The notes beneath the pieces are model-generated. The model did not search any database. It saw nothing but the letters and a program-made list of their open reading frames with translations, and was not told the DNA's origin. Of a stretch of DNA of 64,000 bases, positions 1-9,563 are shown piece after piece (the stretch's first letter is position 1; every line of letters begins with the position of its first letter). Where the stretch lies: the NCBI GenBank assembly GCA_032622095.1, contig CP136064.1, forward strand, positions 141,875,954 through 141,939,953, read 5' to 3'. The position numbers and the translations under genes were made by a program. This DNA is from Siphonodentalium dalli (lineage: Eukaryota; Mollusca; Scaphopoda; Gadilida; Siphonodentaliidae).

Positions 1-163
1 GGGCTACAGGTCATACCTTTAGTCTGATCATCATAAAATTTGACATGGATGTTGACAATCACATGTAGATTGGAAAGAGTCATTTTGGGATCATTCGGCC
101 AAAAACATGGCCGCCAGCAGCCGTCTTGGATTTTACTCTTTGTGTGACTAAATCCTTTAGCAC
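1..163. repeat. Monomer m1 (type B, 163 bp)
   Basis: Reference m1. Diagnostic bases: 'caggtcatacc' (not 'cgtacc'), 'tttgacatggatgttgac', 'gtagattggaa', 'gggatcattcgg', five A before 'catgg' (others have six), 'agccgtcttgg' and 'tttgtgtgac'. It opens each higher-order unit in this annotation. In the right half it begins 'gagctac' instead of 'gggctac'. Confidence 0.9.
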
Positions 164-327
164 AGGATACAGGTCGTACCTTTATTCTGATCATCAAAAA
201 ATTTATCATGGATGTTAACAATGACTTGTAGATGGGAACGAGTCATTTTGGGTTCATTCGGCTATAAAACATGGCCGCCAGCAGCCATCTTGGATTGTAC
301 TCTTTGTATGACTAAATCCTTTAGCAC
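164..327. repeat. Monomer m2 (type B, 164 bp)
   Basis: Starts 'aggatacagg'. Has 'ctttattctgatcatc', then 'aaaaaatttatcatgg' in the left part or 'ataaaatttgtcatgg' in the right part; this is the best single marker separating the L and R families. Also 'gggttcattcgg' and 'cttggattgtactc'. In the left part the A run is broken as 'cataaaacatgg'. Confidence 0.9.
268..291. promoter_or_regulatory. Paired YY1-like motifs in a type B monomer (example)
   Basis: The minus strand reads 'aagatggctgc' (281-291), close to the known YY1 core AAnATGGCGGC. The plus strand reads 'aacatggccgcc' (268-279), also close. Most type B monomers carry both and type A monomers carry at least the second, so the array could present hundreds of similar sites. 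The likeness is seen; binding is inference, and the match is imperfect at the GCGGC part. Confidence 0.3.
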
Positions 328-491
328 GGGCTACAGGTCGTACCTTTAGTCTAATCATCATGAAATTTGTTATTTCTGTTGAAATTGGAATCTAGATGGG
401 AACCAGTCATTTTGGGGTCATTCGGACAAAAAACATGGCCGCCAGTGACCATCTTTGATTTTACTGTTTGTATGACTAAATCTTTTAGCAC
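328..491. repeat. Monomer m3 (type A, 164 bp)
   Basis: Has 'tctaatcatc', so the otherwise conserved GATC is lost. Also 'ttatgtctgttgaaattgg', 'gggaaccagtc' (aacaagtc or aacgagtc on the right) and 'gactaaatcttttagcac'. A right-hand subtype has 'ctgttaaaattgg' plus 'gtataactaaatc'. Confidence 0.88.
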
Positions 492-655
492 GGGCTACAG
501 GTCATATCTTTAGTCTGATCATCACAAAATTTGACATGGATGTTGTCAATGACATGTAGATTGGAACGAGTCATTTTGGGATCATTCGGCCAAAAAACAT
601 GGCCGCCAGCAGCCGTCTTGGATTTTACTCTTTGTGTGACTAAATCCTTTAGCAC
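492..655. repeat. Monomer m4 (type B, 164 bp)
   Basis: Close to m1 but has 'gatgttgtcaatgac', 'catcacaaaatttg' on the left and six A in the A run. Ends with 'tttgtgtgac' like m1. The m1/m4 likeness is what allows the m1/m4 chimeras seen further right. Confidence 0.88.
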
Positions 656-819
656 AGGATACAGGTCGTACCTTTAGTCTGATCATCGTAAAATTTGTCA
701 TGGATGTTAACAATGACTTGTAGATGGGAACGAGTCATTTTGGGTTCATTCGGCCAAAAACCATGGCCGCCAGCAGCCATCTTGGATTTTACTGTTTGTA
801 TGACTGAATCCTTTAGCAC
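656..819. repeat. Monomer m5 (type B, 164 bp)
   Basis: Starts 'aggatacagg'. Has 'tttgtcatggatgttaac', 'ccaaaaaccatgg' (C instead of the sixth A) and 'tgactgaatcc' in place of 'tgactaaatcc'. These last two changes make it easy to spot in every complete unit. Confidence 0.9.
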
Positions 820-974
820 GGGCTACAGGTCGTACCTTTAGTCTGATCATCATAAAATTTGTTATGGCTGTTGAAATTGGAATGTAGATGGGAACGAGTC
901 ATTTTGGGGTCATTCGGACAAAAAACATGGCCGCCAGTGGCCATCTTTGTTTTCAAAATTCAATCCATTATCAC
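820..974. repeat. Monomer m6 (type A, short 155-bp class)
   Basis: The body is type A ('ttatggctgttgaaattgg', 'cggacaaaaaac', 'gccagtggcc'). The tail is the alternative 'gttttcaaaattcaatcc' followed by 'attatcac' rather than 'gattttactctttg...'. The tail is 9 bp shorter, giving 155 bp. It is always followed by a monomer starting 'gggccacaggtcgc'. Confidence 0.9.
927..944 (+). other. Small hairpin in the short type A monomer
   Basis: 'atggcc' and 'ggccat' are exact inverted repeats of 6 bp around the 6-base loop 'gccagt'. It is present in m6/m8-like 155-bp monomers, where 'gtggcc' replaces 'gtgacc' or 'gcagcc', and so recurs many times. Copies with 'gtagcc' or 'gtgtcc' lose the pairing. No function is implied by sequence alone. 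Confidence 0.6.
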
Positions 975-1138
975 GGGCCACAGGTCGCATTGTTCGTCTG
1001 ATCATCATGAAATTTGTCCTAGATGTTAATATTGACATGTAGATGGGAACGAGTCATTTTTGGTTTACTCGGGCAAAAAACATGGCCGCCAGCAGCCATC
1101 TTTGATTGTACTCTTTGTATGACTAAATCCTTTAGCAC
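975..1138. repeat. Monomer m7 (type B, 164 bp)
   Basis: Starts 'gggccacaggtcgcattg' then 'ttcgtctgatc'. Has 'ttgtcctagatgttaatatt' (ctgg in most copies) and the unique 'tcatttttggtttactcgggc', the most diverged middle of the eleven types. Confidence 0.9.
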
Positions 1139-1293
1139 GGGCTACAGGTCGTACCTTTAGTCTGATCATCATGAAATTTGTTATGGCTGTTGAAATTGGA
1201 ATGTAGATGGGAACGAGTCATTTTGGGGTCATTCGGACAAAAAACATGGCCGCCAGTGGCCATCTTTGTTTTCAAAATTCAATCCATTATCAC
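1139..1293. repeat. Monomer m8 (type A, short 155-bp class)
   Basis: Very close to m6, but begins after m7 and has 'catcatgaaatttg' where m6 has 'catcataaaatttg'. Ends 'ccattatcac' or 'ccattagcac' depending on the copy. m6-m7 and m8-m9 together look like a duplicated 319-bp dimer. Confidence 0.88.
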
Positions 1294-1457
1294 GGGCCAC
1301 AGGTCGCATTGTTCGTCTGATCATCATGAAATTATTCCTGGATGTTAATATTGACATGTAGATGGGAAAGAGTCATTTTGGGGTCGTTCGGCAAAAAAAC
1401 ATGGCCGCCAGCAGCCATCTTGGATTTTACTCTTTACATGACTAAGTCATTTAGCAC
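1294..1457. repeat. Monomer m9 (type B, 164 bp)
   Basis: Starts 'gggccacaggtcgcattg'. Has 'gaaattattcctggatg', 'gggaaagagtc', 'ggggtcgttcggcaaaaaaac' read as two adjacent pieces, 'ctctttacatgac' and 'aatcatttagcac'. This copy has the private 'ctaagtcatt'. Confidence 0.9.
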
Positions 1458-1621
1458 GGGCTACAGGTCGTACCTTTAATCTGATCATCATGAAATTTGT
1501 TATAGCTGTTGAAATTGGAATGTAGATGGGAACGAGTCATTTTGGGGTCATTCGAACAAAAAACATGGCCGCCAGTGACCATCTTTGATTTTACTCTTTA
1601 CATGACTAAATCCTTTAGCAC
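1458..1621. repeat. Monomer m10 (type A, 164 bp)
   Basis: Has 'ctttaatctgatc', 'ttatagctgttgaaattgg', 'cattcgaacaaaaaacatgg' (20 bases, the diagnostic CGAACA) and 'ctctttacatgac'. Often amplified with m8 and m9 as an m8-m9-m10 triplet in longer units. Confidence 0.9.
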
Positions 1622-1785
1622 GGGCTACAGGTCGTACCTTTAGTCTGATCATCATGAAATTTGTTTTGGCTGTTGAAATTGGAATGTAGATGGGAACGAG
1701 TCATTTTGGGGTCATTCGGACAAAAAACTTGGCCGCCAGTGACCATCTTTGATTTTACTGTTTGTATGACTAAATCCTTTAGCAC
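1622..1785. repeat. Monomer m11 (type A, 164 bp)
   Basis: Has 'ttgttttggctgttg', 'aaaaaacttggccgcc' (TTGG in place of ATGG) and 'ttactgtttgtatgac'. It closes each complete higher-order unit and is always followed by m1 in the left part. Confidence 0.9.
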
Positions 1786-3570
1786 GGGCTACAGGTCATA
1801 CCTTTAGTCTGATCATCATAAAATTTGACATGGATGTTGACAATGACATGTAGATTGGAAAGAGTCATTTTGGGATCATTCGGCCAAAAACATGGCCGCC
1901 AGCAGCCGTCTTGGATTTTACTCTTTGTGTGACTAAATCCTTTAGCACAGGATACAGGTCGTACCTTTATTCTGATCATCAAAATATTTATCATGGATGT
2001 TAACAATGACTTGTAGATGGGAACGAGTCATTTTGGGTTCATTCGGCCATAAAACATGGCCGCCAGCAGCCATCTTGGATTGTACTCTTTGTATGACTAA
2101 ATCCTTTAGCACGGGCTACAGGTCGTACCTTTAGTCTAATCATCATGAAATTTGTTATGTCTGTTGAAATTGGAATGTAGATGGGAACCAGTCATTTTGG
2201 GGTCATTCGGACAAAAAACATTGCCGCCAGTGACCATCTTTGATTTTACTGTTTGTATGACTAAATCTTTTAGCACGGGCTACAGGTCATATCTTTAGTC
2301 TGATCATCACAAAATTTGACATGGATGTTGTCAATGACATGTAGATTGGAACGAGTCATTTTGGGATCATTCGGCCAAAAAACATGGCCGCCAGCAGCCG
2401 TCTTGGATTTTACTCTTTGTGTGACTAAATCCTTTAGCACAGGATACAGGTCGTACCTTTAGTCTGATCATCGTAAAATTTGTCATGGATGTTAACAATG
2501 ACTTATAGATGGGAACGAGTCATTTTGGATTCATTCGGCCAAAAACCATGGCCGCCAGCAGCCATCTTGGATTTTACTGTTTGTATGACTGAATCCTTTA
2601 GCACGGGCTACAGGTCGTACCTTTGGTCTGATCATCATAAAATTTGTTATGGCTGTTGAAATTGGAATGTAGATGGGAACGAGTCATTTTGGGGTCATTC
2701 GGACAAAAAACATGGCCGCCAGTGGCCATCTTTGTTTTCAAAATTCAATCCATTATCACGGGCCACAGGTCGCATTGTTCGTCTGATCATCATGAAATTT
2801 GTCCTGGATGTTAATATTGACATGTAGATGGGAACGAGTCATTTTTGGTTTACTCGGGCAAAAAACATGGCCGCCAGCAGCCATCTTTGATTGTACTCTT
2901 TGTATGACTAAATCCTTTAGCACGGGCTACAGGTCGTACCTTTAGTCTGATCATCATGAAATTTGTTATGGCTGTTGAAATTGGAATGTAGATGGGAACG
3001 AGTCATTTTGGGGTCATTCGGACAAAAAACATGGCCGCCAGTGGCCATCTTTGTTTTCAAAATTCAATCCATTAGCACGGGCCACAGGTCGCATTGTTCG
3101 TCTGATCATCATGAAATTATTCCTGGATGTTAATATTGACATGTAGATGGGAAAGAGTCATTTTGGGGTCGTTCGGCAAAAAAACATGGCCGCCAGCAGC
3201 CATCTTGGATTTTACTCTTTACATGACTAAATCATTTAGCACGGGCTACAGGTCGTACCTTTAATCTGATCATCATGAAATTTGTTATATCTGTTGAAAT
3301 TGGAATGTAGATGGGAACGAGTCATTTTGGGGTCATTCGAACAAAAAACATGGCCGCCAGTGACCATCTTTGATTTTACTCTTTACATGACTAAATCCTT
3401 TAGCACGGGCTACAGGTCGTACCTTTAGTCTGATCATCATGAAATTTGTTTTGGCTGTTGAAATTGGAATGTAGATGGGAACGAGTCATCTTGGGGTCAT
3501 TCGGACAAAAAACTTGGCCGCCAGTGACCATCTTTGATTTTACTGTTTGTATGACTAAATCCTTTAGCAC
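1786..3570. repeat. Higher-order unit 2: 11-mer, 1785 bp
   Basis: Same order m1-m11. Markers: 'catcaaaatatttatc' near 1978, 'acattgccgcc' near 2219, 'gacttatagatgg' near 2501, 'ttttggattcattc' near 2523 and 'gagtcatcttgggg' near 3485. All of these recur in unit 4, at an offset of 4208 bp. Confidence 0.93.
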
Positions 3571-5993
3571 GGGCTACAGGTCATACCTTTAGTCTGATCA
3601 TCATAAAATTTGACATGGATGTTGACAATGACATGTAGATTGGAAAGAGTCATTTTGGGATCATTCGGCCAAAAACATGGCCGCCAGCAGCCGTCTTGGA
3701 TTTTACTCTTTGTGTGACTAAATCCTTTAGCACAGGATACAGGTCGTACCTTTATTCTGATCATCAAAAAATTTATCATGGATGTTAACAATGACTTGTA
3801 GATGGGAACGAGTCATTTTGGGTTCATTCGGCCATAAAACATGGCCGCCAGCAGCCATCTTGGATTGTACTCTTTGTATGACTAAATCCTTTAGCACGGG
3901 CTACAGGTCGTACCTTTAGTCTAATCATCATGAAATTTGTTATGTCTGTTGAAATTGGAATGTAGATGGGAACCAGTCATTTTGGGGTCATTCGGACAAA
4001 AAACATGGCCGCCAGTGACCATCTTTGATTTTACTGTTTGTATGACTAAATCTTTTAGCACGGGCTACAGGTCATATCTTTAGTCTGATCATCACAAAAT
4101 TTGACATGGATGTTGTCAATGACATGTAGATTGGAACGAGTCATTTTGGGATCATTCGGCCAAAAAACATGGCCGCCAGCAACCGTCTTGGATTTTACTC
4201 TTTGTGTGACTAAATCCTTTAGCACAGGATACAGGTCGTACCTTTAGTCTGATCATCGTAAAATTTGTCATGGATGTTAACAATGACTTGTAGATGGGAA
4301 CGAGTCATTTTGGGTTCATTCGGCCAAAAACCATGGCCGCCAGCAGCCATCTTGGATTTTACTGTTTGTATGACTGAATCCTTTAGCACGGGCTACAGGT
4401 CGTACCTTTAGTCTGATCATCATAAAATTTGTTATGGCTGTTGAAATTGGAATGTAGATGGGAACGAGTCATTTTGGGGTCATTCGGACAAAAAACATGG
4501 CCGCCAGTGGCCATCTTTGTTTTCAAAATTCAATCCATTATCACGGGCCACAGGTCGCATTGTTCGTCTGATCATCATGAAATTTGTCCTGGATGTTAAT
4601 ATTGACATGTAGATGGGAACGAGTCATTTTTGGTTTACTCGGGCAAAAAACATGGCCGCCAGCAGCCATCTTTGATTGTACTCTTTGTATGACTAAATCC
4701 TTTAGCACGGGCTACAGGTCGTACCTTTAGTCTGATCATCATGAAATTTGTTATGGCTGTTGAAATTGGAATGTAGATGGAAACGAGTCATTTTGGGGTC
4801 ATTCGGACAAAAAACATGGCCGCCAGTGGCCATCTTTGTTTTCAAAATTCAATCCATTAGCACGGGCCACAGGTCGCATTGTTCGTCTGATCATCATGAA
4901 ATTATTCCTGGATGTTAATATTGACATGTAGATGGGAAAGAGTCATTTTGGGGTCGTTCGGCAAAAAAACATGGCCGCCAGCAGCCATCTTGGATTTTAC
5001 TCTTTACATGACTAAATCATTTAGCACGGGCTACAGGTCGTACCTTTAATCTGATCATCATGAAATTTGTTATAGCTGTTGAAATTGGAATGTAGATGGG
5101 AACGAGTCATTTTGGGGTCATTCGGACAAAAAACATGGCCGCCAGTGGCCATCTTTGTTTTCAAAATTCAATCCATTATCACGGGCCACAGGTCGCATTG
5201 TTCGTCTGATCATCATGAAATTTGTCCTAGATGTTAATATTGACATGTAGATGGGAACGAGTCATTTTTGGTTTACTCGGGCAAAAAACATGGCCGCCAG
5301 CAGCCATCTTTGATTGTACTCTTTGTATGACTAAATCCTTTAGCACGGGCTACAGGTCGTACCTTTAGTCTGATCATCATGAAATTTGTTATGGCTGTTG
5401 AAATTGGAATGTAGATGGGAACGAGTCATTTTGGGGTCATTCGGACAAAAAACATGGCCGCCAGTGGCCATCTTTGTTTTCAAAATTCAATCCATTATCA
5501 CGGGCCACAGGTCGCATTGTTCGTCTGATCATCATGAAATTATTCCTGGATGTTAATATTGACATGTAGATGGGAAAGAGTCATTTTGGGGTCGTTCGGC
5601 AAAAAAACATGGCCGCCAGCAGCCATCTTGGATTTTACTCTTTACATGACTAAATCATTTAGCACGGGCTACAGGTCGTACCTTTAATCTGATCATCATG
5701 AAATTTGTTATAGCTGTTGAAATTGGAATGTAGATGGGAACGAGTCATTTTGGGGTCATTCGAACAAAAAACATGGCCGCCAGTGACCATCTTTGATTTT
5801 ACTCTTTACATGACTAAATCCTTTAGCACGGGCTACAGGTCGTACCTTTAGTCTGATCATCATGAAATTTGTTTTGGCTGTTGAAATTGGAATGTAGATG
5901 GGAACGAGTCATTTTGGGGTCATTCGGACAAAAAACTTGGCCGCCAGTGACCATCTTTGATTTTACTGTTTGTATGACTAAATCCTTTAGCAC
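3571..5993. repeat. Higher-order unit 3: 15-mer, 2423 bp
   Basis: m1-m9 as usual, then a chimeric m10/m8 (5028-5182), m7, m8, m9, m10 and m11. The gain over 1785 is 638 bp, exactly two 319-bp dimers. Marker 'gatggaaacgagtc' near 4776 recurs in unit 5. Confidence 0.92.
5028..5182. repeat. Chimeric monomer m10/m8 (155 bp)
   Basis: Begins as m10 ('ctttaatctg', 'ttatagctg') and ends as m6 or m8 ('cggacaaaaaac', 'gccagtggcc', 'gttttcaaaattc'). The switch lies in the shared 'gatgggaacgagtcatttt' segment, so phase is kept. It marks the exchange that added 638 bp to unit 3. Confidence 0.9.
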
Positions 5994-7778
5994 GGGCTAC
6001 AGGTCATACCTTTAGTCTGATCATCATAAAATTTGACATGGATGTTGACAATGACATGTAGATTGGAAAGAGTCATTTTGGGATCATTCGGCCAAAAACA
6101 TGGCCGCCAGCAGCCGTCTTGGATTTTACTCTTTGTGTGACTAAATCCTTTAGCACAGGATACAGGTCGTACCTTTATTCTGATCATCAAAATATTTATC
6201 ATGGATGTTAACAATGACTTGTAGATGGGAACGAGTCATTTTGGGTTCATTCGGCCATAAAACATGGCCGCCAGCAGCCATCTTGGATTGTACTCTTTGT
6301 ATGACTAAATCCTTTAGCACGGGCTACAGGTCGTACCTTTAGTCTAATCATCATGAAATTTGTTATGTCTGTTGAAATTGGAATGTAGATGGGAACCAGT
6401 CATTTTGGGGTCATTCGGACAAAAAACATTGCCGCCAGTGACCATCTTTGATTTTACTGTTTGTATGACTAAATCTTTTAGCACGGGCTACAGGTCATAT
6501 CTTTAGTCTGATCATCACAAAATTTGACATGGATGTTGTCAATGACATGTAGATTGGAACGAGTCATTTTGGGATCATTCGGCCAAAAAACATGGCCGCC
6601 AGCAGCCGTCTTGGATTTTACTCTTTGTGTGACTAAATCCTTTAGCACAGGATACAGGTCGTACCTTTAGTCTGATCATCGTAAAATTTGTCATGGATGT
6701 TAACAATGACTTATAGATGGGAACGAGTCATTTTGGATTCATTCGGCCAAAAACCATGGCCGCCAGCAGCCATCTTGGATTTTACTGTTTGTATGACTGA
6801 ATCCTTTAGCACGGGCTACAGGTCGTACCTTTGGTCTGATCATCATAAAATTTGTTATGGCTGTTGAAATTGGAATGTAGATGGGAACGAGTCATTTTGG
6901 GGTCATTCGGACAAAAAACATGGCCGCCAGTGGCCATCTTTGTTTTCAAAATTCAATCCATTATCACGGGCCACAGGTCGCATTGTTCGTCTGATCATCA
7001 TGAAATTTGTCCTGGATGTTAATATTGACATGTAGATGGGAACGAGTCATTTTTGGTTTACTCGGGCAAAAAACATGGCCGCCAGCAGCCATCTTTGATT
7101 GTACTCTTTGTATGACTAAATCCTTTAGCACGGGCTACAGGTCGTACCTTTAGTCTGATCATCATGAAATTTGTTATGGCTGTTGAAATTGGAATGTAGA
7201 TGGGAACGAGTCATTTTGGGGTCATTCGGACAAAAAACATGGCCGCCAGTGGCCATCTTTGTTTTCAAAATTCAATCCATTAGCACGGGCCACAGGTCGC
7301 ATTGTTCGTCTGATCATCATGAAATTATTCCTGGATGTTAATATTGACATGTAGATGGGAAAGAGTCATTTTGGGGTCGTTCGGCAAAAAAACATGGCCG
7401 CCAGCAGCCATCTTGGATTTTACTCTTTACATGACTAAATCATTTAGCACGGGCTACAGGTCGTACCTTTAATCTGATCATCATGAAATTTGTTATATCT
7501 GTTGAAATTGGAATGTAGATGGGAACGAGTCATTTTGGGGTCATTCGAACAAAAAACATGGCCGCCAGTGACCATCTTTGATTTTACTCTTTACATGACT
7601 AAATCCTTTAGCACGGGCTACAGGTCGTACCTTTAGTCTGATCATCATGAAATTTGTTTTGGCTGTTGAAATTGGAATGTAGATGGGAACGAGTCATCTT
7701 GGGGTCATTCGGACAAAAAACTTGGCCGCCAGTGACCATCTTTGATTTTACTGTTTGTATGACTAAATCCTTTAGCAC
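5994..7778. repeat. Higher-order unit 4: 11-mer, 1785 bp
   Basis: Carries the same private bases as unit 2 ('catcaaaatatttatc', 'acattgccgcc', 'gacttatagatgg', 'gagtcatcttgggg'), so it is a recent copy of unit 2 rather than of unit 1. Confidence 0.93.
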
Positions 7779-9563
7779 GGGCTACAGGTCATACCTTTAG
7801 TCTGATCATCATAAAATTTGACATGGATGTTGACAATGACATGTAGATTGGAAAGAGTCATTTTGGGATCATTCGGCCAAAAACATGGCCGCCAGCAGCC
7901 GTCTTGGATTTTACTCTTTGTGTGACTAAATCCTTTAGCACAGGATACAGGTCGTACCTTTATTCTGATCATCAAAAAATTTATCATGGATGTTAACAAT
8001 GACTTGTAGATGGGAACGAGTCATTTTGGGTTCATTCGGCCATAAAACATGGCCGCCAGCAGCCATCTTGGATTGTACTCTTTGTATGACTAAATCCTTT
8101 AGCACGGGCTACAGGTCGTACCTTTAGTCTAATCATCATGAAATTTGTTATGTCTGTTGAAATTGGAATGTAGATGGGAACCAGTCATTTTGGGGTCATT
8201 CGGACAAAAAACATGGCCGCCAGTGACCATCTTTGATTTTACTGTTTGTATGACTAAATCTTTTAGCACGGGCTACAGGTCATATCTTTAGTCTGATCAT
8301 CACAAAATTTGACATGGATGTTGTCAATGACATGTAGATTGGAACGAGTCATTTTGGGATCATTCGGCCAAAAAACATGGCCGCCAGCAGCCGTCTTGGA
8401 TTTTACTCTTTGTGTGACTAAATCCTTTAGCACAGGATACAGGTCGTACCTTTAGTCTGATCATCGTAAAATTTGTCATGGATGTTAACAATGACTTGTA
8501 GATGGGAACGAGTCATTTTGGGTTCATTCGGCCAAAAACCATGGCCGCCAGCAGCCATCTTGGATTTTACTGTTTGTATGACTGAATCCTTTAGCACGGG
8601 CTACAGGTCGTACCTTTAGTCTGATCATCATAAAATTTGTTATGGCTGTTGAAATTGGAATGTAGATGGGAACGAGTCATTTTGGGGTCATTCGGACAAA
8701 AAACATGGCCGCCAGTGGCCATCTTTGTTTTCAAAATTCAATCCATTATCACGGGCCACAGGTCGCATTGTTCGTCTGATCATCATGAAATTTGTCCTGG
8801 ATGTTAATATTGACATGTAGATGGGAACGAGTCATTTTTGGTTTACTCGGGCAAAAAACATGGCCGCCAGCAGCCATCTTTGATTGTACTCTTTGTATGA
8901 CTAAATCCTTTAGCACGGGCTACAGGTCGTACCTTTAGTCTGATCATCATGAAATTTGTTATGGCTGTTGAAATTGGAATGTAGATGGAAACGAGTCATT
9001 TTGGGGTCATTCGGACAAAAAACATGGCCGCCAGTGGCCATCTTTGTTTTCAAAATTCAATCCATTAGCACGGGCCACAGGTCGCATTGTTCGTCTGATC
9101 ATCATGAAATTATTCCTGGATGTTAATATTGACATGTAGATGGGAAAGAGTCATTTTGGGGTCGTTCGGCAAAAAAACATGGCCGCCAGCAGCCATCTTG
9201 GATTTTACTCTTTACATGACTAAATCATTTAGCACGGGCTACAGGTCGTACCTTTAATCTGATCATCATGAAATTTGTTATAGCTGTTGAAATTGGAATG
9301 TAGATGGGAACGAGTCATTTTGGGGTCATTCGAACAAAAAACATGGCCGCCAGTGACCATCTTTGATTTTACTCTTTACATGACTAAATCCTTTAGCACG
9401 GGCTACAGGTCGTACCTTTAGTCTGATCATCATGAAATTTGTTTTGGCTGTTGAAATTGGAATGTAGATGGGAACGAGTCATTTTGGGGTCATTCGGACA
9501 AAAAACTTGGCCGCCAGTGACCATCTTTGATTTTACTGTTTGTATGACTAAATCCTTTAGCAC
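7779..9563. repeat. Higher-order unit 5: 11-mer, 1785 bp
   Basis: Shares 'gatggaaacgagtc' (near 8983) and 'catcaaaaaatttatc' with unit 3 but lacks that unit's 638-bp gain. Units 2-3 and 4-5 therefore form a two-unit repeat. Confidence 0.92.

Larger units (their letters stand above)
1..1785. repeat. Higher-order unit 1: m1-m11, 1785 bp (reference)
   Basis: Monomer lengths sum to 1785 (163 + eight of 164 + two of 155). The next unit restarts with m1 at 1786. Private bases here include 'gacaatcacatg' near 60 and 'ttatttctg' near 370. The window begins within a base of the monomer start chosen here, which is coincidence. Confidence 0.93.

Noticed and set aside
70-130. CENP-B box (nTTCGnnnnAnnCGGGn)
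   Set aside because: 'attcggccaaaaacatgg' fits the TTCG and the A but lacks CGGG. m7 has 'ctcgggc' without the first half. No full match seen in any monomer type examined.
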